From assembly GCA_022791685.1 (NCBI GenBank), contig JAAVZO010000015.1, positions 1 through 37,143 on the forward strand: a stretch of 37,143 nucleotides of DNA, in the 5' to 3' direction. This document shows positions 32,628 through 37,143 of the stretch, piece after piece (positions within the stretch are counted from its first letter, which is position 1; every line of letters begins with the position of its first letter). Made by a program: the position numbers and the translations under genes. The stretch is from Clostridiales bacterium. Lineage in GTDB: Bacteria > Bacillota > Clostridia > Oscillospirales > CAG-272. The notes under the pieces were generated by a model. That model saw only the letters and a program-made list of their open reading frames with translations, was not told the origin of the DNA and searched no databases.

Positions 32628-34448
32628 TTATTCAACTGTTACTGATTTTGCAAGGTTTCTCGGTTTGTCGACATCGCAGCCACGTGCTACGGATGTATAG
32701 TAAGCGAGCAGCTGTAATACTGTCACTGCCGGAAGGAATGCAAGGCGTGGGTCGATAGTGGGGATGATCACTGTTTTATTCGCTTCAGGTACATCCTTAA
32801 AGCTTACTGCTATCGCATTTGCGCCGCGTGCGGTCACCTCGCGGATATTGCTTCCCATTTTCTCGATGAGAGAGGGAACAGTGCAGAGTGCGATCACAGG
32901 TATACCCGGAACTACGAGCGAGATCGTGCCGTGCTTTAATTCACCTGCTGCGTAGGCTTCGCTGTGGATATACGATATCTCTTTGAGCTTCAATGAGCCC
33001 TCTGAGGAGAGGTAGTAGTCCGCGCCGCGTCCGATGAAGAAGAGGTCTTCGCAGGTCTTTATTTCCTCTGCGATCGCTTTTACTTCGTCCGCACGGTCGA
33101 TCATTTCTGCAACTGCCTTCGGTGCGCGCTCGTAGAGCTCGGTTACAAGCTCGCGTGCAGCCGATTCATTGATACGTCCGCGCAGCATTGCACATTCGAC
33201 AGCGAGCAGTGACAGCAACGAGGTCTGAACTGTGTACGCCTTCGTGCTGGCTACTGCGATTTCTGGACCAGCCAGCGTATAGAGTACGCTGTCAGCTTCG
33301 CGGGCTATTGATGAGCCAGTGACGTTGACTATCGCGAGCGTGTGCGCACCCTTTTCCTTTGCAAGTCTGAGTGCAGCAAGTGAGTCTGCTGTTTCTCCTG
33401 ACTGTGAAATGATTATTACAAGGTCGCTTTCGTCGATTATCGGGTCATTGTAGCGGAATTCAGAGGCGATTTCGACTTCGACCGGAATCCGTGCGAGCGA
33501 TTCGAAAAGTCCGCGTGCGATTAGTCCGGCGTGCATTGCTGTACCGCAGGCGACTATATGAAGGCGTTCCACCTTAGCAAGTGCGGATGTGTCGAGCTTT
33601 TCGTCGGAGAAGTCGGGGAGCATATCCTTGATACGCGGACGGAGGGTCTTTATCATTGCTTCAGGTTCTTCGTGTATCTCCTTCAGCATGAAATGCGCAT
33701 ATCCGCCGCGCTCGGCTGCTTCAACATCCCAAAGCGCTGTTTTGCGCTCTTTGACGATTTGTTTTCCGTTACAGGATATTTCTATGCTGTCAGCGGTTAC
33801 GGTTGCCAGTTCGCCTTCTTCGAGCTGATAATAGTCGCGTGTGCTGCGGAGTATCGCGGTGATGTCAGATGCAATGAAGTTTTCGCCTTTTCCGATACCA
33901 ATGATAAGCGGCGAGTCCTTGCGGACAGCGTAGATTTTATTTGGCTCGACTTCGAACAGAATTCCAAGTGCATACGAGCCGCGCAGTCTGCCGGTGAGAC
34001 GAGAAATTGCATCAGGAGCGTTCGATTCCTGCTTATAGTAGTAATCGAGCAGCTTAGCGGCGATTTCAGTGTCAGTGTCGCTTTCGAATGTATATCCGAG
34101 TGCGACGAGCTCTGCTTTCAGCTCAACGTGATTCTCGATAATGCCGTTATGCACTATTTGCAGCGCTGCCGTTCCGTGTGGGTGCGAGTTTGTGTCGCTC
34201 GGTGCGCCGTGAGTTGCCCAGCGGGTGTGTCCGATTCCGCAATGCGATCCAGCTGCTTCGGGTACGTTAGCCAGTTTTGCCTCGACGTTTGCGAGCCGTC
34301 CCTCTGCTTTTACGCGCATGAGGGCGTTTTCTTTATCGAAAAATGCCACTCCAGCGGAGTCGTAGCCGCGGTATTCGAGCGCGCGAAGTCCCTCGATGAG
34401 GTGTTTTACTGAATTATCTTTACCTATGTATCCAATGATACCACACAT
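32628..34448 (-). CDS. glmS: Glutamine-fructose-6-phosphate aminotransferase (606 aa)
   Basis: Makes glucosamine-6-phosphate from fructose-6-phosphate and glutamine, the entry to amino-sugar and peptidoglycan synthesis. Cys2 (MCGIIGY) is the N-terminal glutaminase nucleophile. Two SIS domains follow (IVACGTAMHAGLIARG, then FFIGRGADYYLSSEGSLKLKEI), and the C terminus is PRNLAKSVTVE as in the family. GGAG lies 8 nt before the ATG. A glmS ribozyme sits in the leader at 34551-34700. Confidence 0.97.
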   Translation of the reverse strand: MCGIIGYIGKDNSVKHLIEGLRALEYRGYDSAGVAFFDKENALMRVKAEGRLANVEAKLANVPEAAGSHCGIGHTRWATHGAPSDTNSHPHGTAALQIVHNGIIENHVELKAELVALGYTFESDTDTEIAAKLLDYYYKQESNAPDAISRLTGRLRGSYALGILFEVEPNKIYAVRKDSPLIIGIGKGENFIASDITAILRSTRDYYQLEEGELATVTADSIEISCNGKQIVKERKTALWDVEAAERGGYAHFMLKEIHEEPEAMIKTLRPRIKDMLPDFSDEKLDTSALAKVERLHIVACGTAMHAGLIARGLFESLARIPVEVEIASEFRYNDPIIDESDLVIIISQSGETADSLAALRLAKEKGAHTLAIVNVTGSSIAREADSVLYTLAGPEIAVASTKAYTVQTSLLSLLAVECAMLRGRINESAARELVTELYERAPKAVAEMIDRADEVKAIAEEIKTCEDLFFIGRGADYYLSSEGSLKLKEISYIHSEAYAAGELKHGTISLVVPGIPVIALCTVPSLIEKMGSNIREVTARGANAIAVSFKDVPEANKTVIIPTIDPRLAFLPAVTVLQLLAYYTSVARGCDVDKPRNLAKSVTVE

Positions 34449-34550
34449 AATATTTCTCCATATCTGGGAAAATACTGTATCATGTCAGATGAACGCTTGG
34501 TTCGATAGAGCTATTTTGCCATATTAAATTTTTATATTTTTTTGAGTTTT

Positions 34551-34700
34551 TGGTTTATCCGTGGTTTTGTTTCGCAGTTGCCTGCGGGTTTTGTCCTTGG
34601 ACTTTCGACGCGGTACTCGCCGCGCCGGAAAAACATCCGCCGAATATTCGATGATTTTTCTCCTCGTCAACGTAAAATTTAAATCTTACGTTCTGGCGCT
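34551..34700 (-). ncRNA. glmS ribozyme (glucosamine-6-phosphate activated)
   Basis: The minus strand reads A-GCGCCAGAACG, a variable loop, then CGTTGACGAGGAG, TCATCGAATATTCGGCGG and CCCGCAGGCAACTGCG, the conserved core and P4/P4.1-type elements of this ribozyme. Cleavage is expected 5' of the G at 34699. When glucosamine-6-phosphate is high, the mRNA is cut and glmS is silenced. It lies between glmM and glmS with only 44 nt between the glmM stop and the cleavage site and no clear promoter there. The about 100 nt between ribozyme and glmS is AT-rich with nothing further recognised. Confidence 0.93.
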
Positions 34701-34744
34701 ATTTCTTTTCTTTCCCAGCTGATTGGCTAAGTTGGAAATTTTGA

Positions 34745-36103
34745 TTATCTGTAGCTTTCAAGCTGTTTCTTTATCTTCTCTGATGTTTCCTCTGCTATCT
34801 GCTTTATGAAGTCAGAGTTATCGCCTTCTGCCATTACACGGATCAGGGGCTCTGTTCCAGATGGTCGTGCGATGAGTCTGCCGCTGTCACCGATCGCTTT
34901 TTTAGCTTCCTCGAGTATGGATTTTACTTCGTAGTCGGTGTAGAATGCTAACTTTTCTTCGGTCGTGCAGTTGATGTTTACGATAAACTGCGGGTAGCGG
35001 GTCATGACCTTTGCGGCTTCCGAAAGTTTGACTTGCGTGCGCTTCAGCTGTGAGAGCAGCTGCACTGCGGTCAATTGTCCGTCTCCGGTAGTTGAAAAGT
35101 CGCGGAATATGACGTGTCCTGACTGTTCTCCGCCGAGGTAATAATCTTCAAGCAGCATTTCTTCGAGTACATAGCGGTCGCCTACTTTGGTTGCGACGAA
35201 GCGGATATCGTTGTCGGCGCAGAATTTCGAGAAGCCGAAGTTGGTCATTATTGTGCCGACTACTGCATTCTTATTGAGCTTTCCGCGCGACTTCATATCA
35301 AGTGCGGCTATTGCCATGATCATGTCTCCGTCGACATCATTTCCTTCATTATCTACGCAAAGGCAGCGGTCTGCGTCTCCGTCAAATGCGACACCTGCGT
35401 CGAGATCATGTTCGAGCACATATGCGCGGAGGTTTTCGAGGTGGGTTGAACCACAGTTGTTGTTGATGTTGATTCCGTTCGGCTCATATGAGAGCATGTG
35501 GCAGTTTGCGCCGAGTCCTTCAAATAAAAGCTTTGCGGTGCGGCTGGCTGAACCGTTTGCACAGTCGAGTGCGATGTTCATTCCGTCGAGTGAGTATAGC
35601 GCAGTGCTGCGGAGATGGTCTATGTAGTCCTTGACAGCATTGTCAGCGTACATTACACGTCCGATATTTTCGGGCTTTGCCATCTTTGGAGCGGGGGTTC
35701 CGTCGAGTACTACTGACTCGATACGTTCTTCGAGTTCGTCTTCGAGCTTGTAGCCGTCCTCGTTGAAAATTTTGATTCCGTTGAATTCATAGGGGTTGTG
35801 TGAAGCAGATATCATAACGCCGGCGTGAGCTTTATACTTACCGACGAGATATGCAACTGCCGGTGTCGGTACTACGCCGAGGTTTATTACATCAGCGCCG
35901 ACAGAGCAGAGTCCGGCGGTCAATGCGCTTGCAAGCATTTCCGAGGAAATACGCGTATCCATACCGACAAGCACGGTCGGCAGATATCTGCGTCCGCTCG
36001 AAAGCACTTCAGCTGCTGCGCGTCCTATCTGCATTGCACGCTCGCAGGTGAGTTCGGTATTAGCTATTCCACGCACACCGTCTGTGCCAAATAGTCTTCC
36101 CAT
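34745..36103 (-). CDS. glmM: Phosphoglucosamine mutase (452 aa)
   Basis: Converts glucosamine-6-phosphate to glucosamine-1-phosphate. The N terminus is MGRLFGTDGVRG as in GlmM; the phosphoserine is Ser101 in ISASHNPYE. The metal loop is DGDADRC and the phosphate-binding loop is RPSGTEPLIRVMAEG. Length is normal. AAGGAAG precedes the ATG; the gene is 17 nt after the beta-helix gene and upstream of the ribozyme and glmS, so all three are probably one operon. Confidence 0.97.
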   Translation of the reverse strand: MGRLFGTDGVRGIANTELTCERAMQIGRAAAEVLSSGRRYLPTVLVGMDTRISSEMLASALTAGLCSVGADVINLGVVPTPAVAYLVGKYKAHAGVMISASHNPYEFNGIKIFNEDGYKLEDELEERIESVVLDGTPAPKMAKPENIGRVMYADNAVKDYIDHLRSTALYSLDGMNIALDCANGSASRTAKLLFEGLGANCHMLSYEPNGININNNCGSTHLENLRAYVLEHDLDAGVAFDGDADRCLCVDNEGNDVDGDMIMAIAALDMKSRGKLNKNAVVGTIMTNFGFSKFCADNDIRFVATKVGDRYVLEEMLLEDYYLGGEQSGHVIFRDFSTTGDGQLTAVQLLSQLKRTQVKLSEAAKVMTRYPQFIVNINCTTEEKLAFYTDYEVKSILEEAKKAIGDSGRLIARPSGTEPLIRVMAEGDNSDFIKQIAEETSEKIKKQLESYR

Positions 36104-36120
36104 TAGTTACTTCCTTTCGT

Positions 36121-36801
36121 TTATTTGATTTTTGGAACGATATTGTCTGCCGATTTGAAAATCGAATCGGCTGGGACCACTCCACGCACGCGCGAGAGGG
36201 GGTAGACATTGCTGTTTCTGCCGATTATCGTTCCGGGGCAGAGAACACTGTTACAACCGACTTCCACGTTGTCGCCGAGTATTGCGCCAAGCTTTTTGCG
36301 TTCAGTTGCGATACTTTCAGCGGGTGATTTTACAGTGATCAAGGTTTTATCACTCTTGACGTTGGAGGTTACTGCGCCTGCGCCCATGTGTGACTTGTGA
36401 CCGAGGATGGAGTCGCCTACATAGTTGAAGTGCGGTACCTGCACGCCGTCGAATAGAATGCAGTTCTTCAGCTCACAGGAATTGCCGACTACTGCTCCAC
36501 GTCCGACTATAGCCGAGCCGCGTATGTATGCACAGTGGCGAATCTCAGCGCCGCTGTCAATGATACACGGTCCGCCGATATACGCGGTTGGTGCGATTTT
36601 TGCGTCGCGAGCGATGTAGATCCCGTCTCCGCGGTCTTCATATATACTGGGGTCAAGATTTTTACCCATATATATAATGAAGTCTTTTATCTCGTCGAGA
36701 ATATCCCATGGGTAAATAGACTTCGTGATGAGATCAGCGGCAATCGTATACGTGGTATCGAATAGGTCGCTCGTGTGCGGGATGGATGAGGTTTGGCTCA
36801 T
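36121..36801 (-). CDS. Left-handed beta-helix protein, GlmU C-terminal-like (226 aa)
   Basis: Helical N-terminal ~60 residues, then repeated hexapeptides from about 65 to 215 (IYIARDAKIAPTAYIGGP, VIVG-type repeats, HMGAGAVTSNVK) forming a left-handed beta-helix. It resembles the acetyltransferase half of GlmU or sugar-1-phosphate nucleotidylyltransferase tails, but the N-terminal nucleotidyltransferase half is absent. Next to glmM and glmS it may acetylate glucosamine-1-phosphate (inference). It is the first gene of the operon; AGGAG lies 12 nt upstream, after two hairpins in the leader. Confidence 0.85.
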   Translation of the reverse strand: MSQTSSIPHTSDLFDTTYTIAADLITKSIYPWDILDEIKDFIIYMGKNLDPSIYEDRGDGIYIARDAKIAPTAYIGGPCIIDSGAEIRHCAYIRGSAIVGRGAVVGNSCELKNCILFDGVQVPHFNYVGDSILGHKSHMGAGAVTSNVKSDKTLITVKSPAESIATERKKLGAILGDNVEVGCNSVLCPGTIIGRNSNVYPLSRVRGVVPADSIFKSADNIVPKIK

Positions 36802-36822
36802 TTATTATTATAGCTCCTTTCT

Positions 36823-36863
36823 GCGATATTGCTACATATCGCGAATTGGCTGAAAACAGCCAA
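36823..36863 (-). promoter_or_regulatory. Two tandem hairpins in the glm operon leader
   Basis: TTGGCTG-TTTT-CAGCCAA lies right after the -10 box and GCGATAT-(6 nt)-ATATCGC (36842-36823) lies just before the ribosome binding site. The first may be an operator, the second may shape or stabilise the 5' end of the mRNA. Confidence 0.5.
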
Positions 36864-36868
36864 TAACT

Positions 36869-36897
36869 ATTATACCATATTTTGAAATGGCTGTCAA
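36869..36897 (-). promoter_or_regulatory. Promoter of the glm operon
   Basis: Perfect consensus: TTGACA (36897-36892), 17-bp spacer ending TGG, TATAAT (36874-36869). The rest of 36900-37020 has no recognised gene. Confidence 0.85.
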
Positions 36898-37024
36898 TAT
36901 ACGAAATATTGATAATAAAAGGCGTAATGGTGAATGGTGAGGCAGATTATGAACGTAATTTGAGGTGAGGAGAGGGATATTTTGCAGAAAATGAGATTTT
37001 TTTAAAAAAGATATAGGAACCCCC

Positions 37025-37053
37025 TTGACAAAGAGGAAGATATATGATATAAT
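37025..37053 (+). promoter_or_regulatory. Outward-facing consensus promoter
   Basis: TTGACA (37025-37030), 17-bp spacer, TATAAT (37048-37053), preceded by an A/T-tract that may be an UP element. A second TTGACA follows at about 37133-37138 in the same AACCCC context, so a tandem promoter pair faces out of the window. Nothing coding is seen in 37060-37143. Confidence 0.7.
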
Positions 37054-37143
37054 AAATAGGCTTTGAGCGAGGGGGTGACCCCGAGCGAGAGGGATGAAAG
37101 AAAAGTTTAAAAAAACTTTCATCAAACCCCTTGACAAACGGCC

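Noticed and set aside
33531-34412. Plus-strand frame (293 codons) inside glmS
   Set aside because: Antisense shadow of a conserved gene, with no start signal and no family features.
34561-34640. Rho-independent terminator before glmS
   Set aside because: The hairpins here are the conserved helices of the glmS ribozyme, not a terminator with a T-run.

Overview
The window looks like chromosomal DNA of an anaerobic Firmicute of class Clostridia, probably a gut or rumen species. The evidence is consensus sigma-A promoters, AGGAGG-type ribosome binding sites, a T-box leader, a glmS ribozyme, SLH and lipobox secretion signals, a MoxR/DUF58/transglutaminase operon and AraC-controlled lipoproteins. 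This is inference from gene content; no rRNA or other taxonomic marker is present. No CRISPR array, tRNA, rRNA, insertion sequence or prophage was seen.

Layout. 1-660: two tandem copies (period about 377 nt) of a type I toxin-antitoxin-like unit, each with a 28-codon membrane peptide, a promoter and a hairpin that masks the ribosome binding site; an antisense promoter lies between them. 665-6026 (minus): MoxR ATPase, DUF58 protein and TgpA-like transglutaminase operon. 6355-13309 (plus): seven-gene operon of nucleotidyltransferase, RpiR/SIS regulator, P-loop kinase-like protein, GlpA-like flavoprotein with a BFD domain, second flavoprotein, DUF1667 protein and an unrecognised beta-propeller-like protein. 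13461-14906 (minus): secreted SLH-transglutaminase protein. 15253-16332 (plus): Gfo/Idh/MocA oxidoreductase. 16388-18211 (minus): typA/bipA. 18485-22631: AraC regulator divergent from a sugar-binding lipoprotein and a GH43/GH130-like propeller protein, then a CBM9-like protein. 22836-24454 (plus): two small membrane proteins and a TetR regulator. 24491-27060 (minus): polar amino-acid ABC transporter. 27152-30867 (minus): T-box(Cys) operon of pyrophosphatase, small-molecule kinase, cysE and cysS. 31073-32578 (plus): second sugar-binding lipoprotein. 32628-36897 (minus): left-handed beta-helix protein, glmM, glmS ribozyme and glmS. 37025-37143: tandem outward promoters.

How the genes work together. 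The cysE/cysS operon is controlled by uncharged tRNA-Cys (a UGC specifier can be placed) and unusually starts with a family I-type pyrophosphatase and an APH-type kinase; the amino-acid transporter follows it. glmS, glmM and the beta-helix protein supply amino sugars for the cell wall, with glucosamine-6-phosphate feedback through the ribozyme. The lipoprotein, GH-like, CBM9-like and Gfo/Idh genes fit glycan use.

Most notable observations: the tandem toxin-antitoxin pair; a solute-binding protein whose usual C-terminal segment sits at its N terminus (apparent circular permutation); identical 9-G tracts just after the lipobox of two paralogous lipoproteins; and the Cys T-box operon led by a pyrophosphatase and a kinase.
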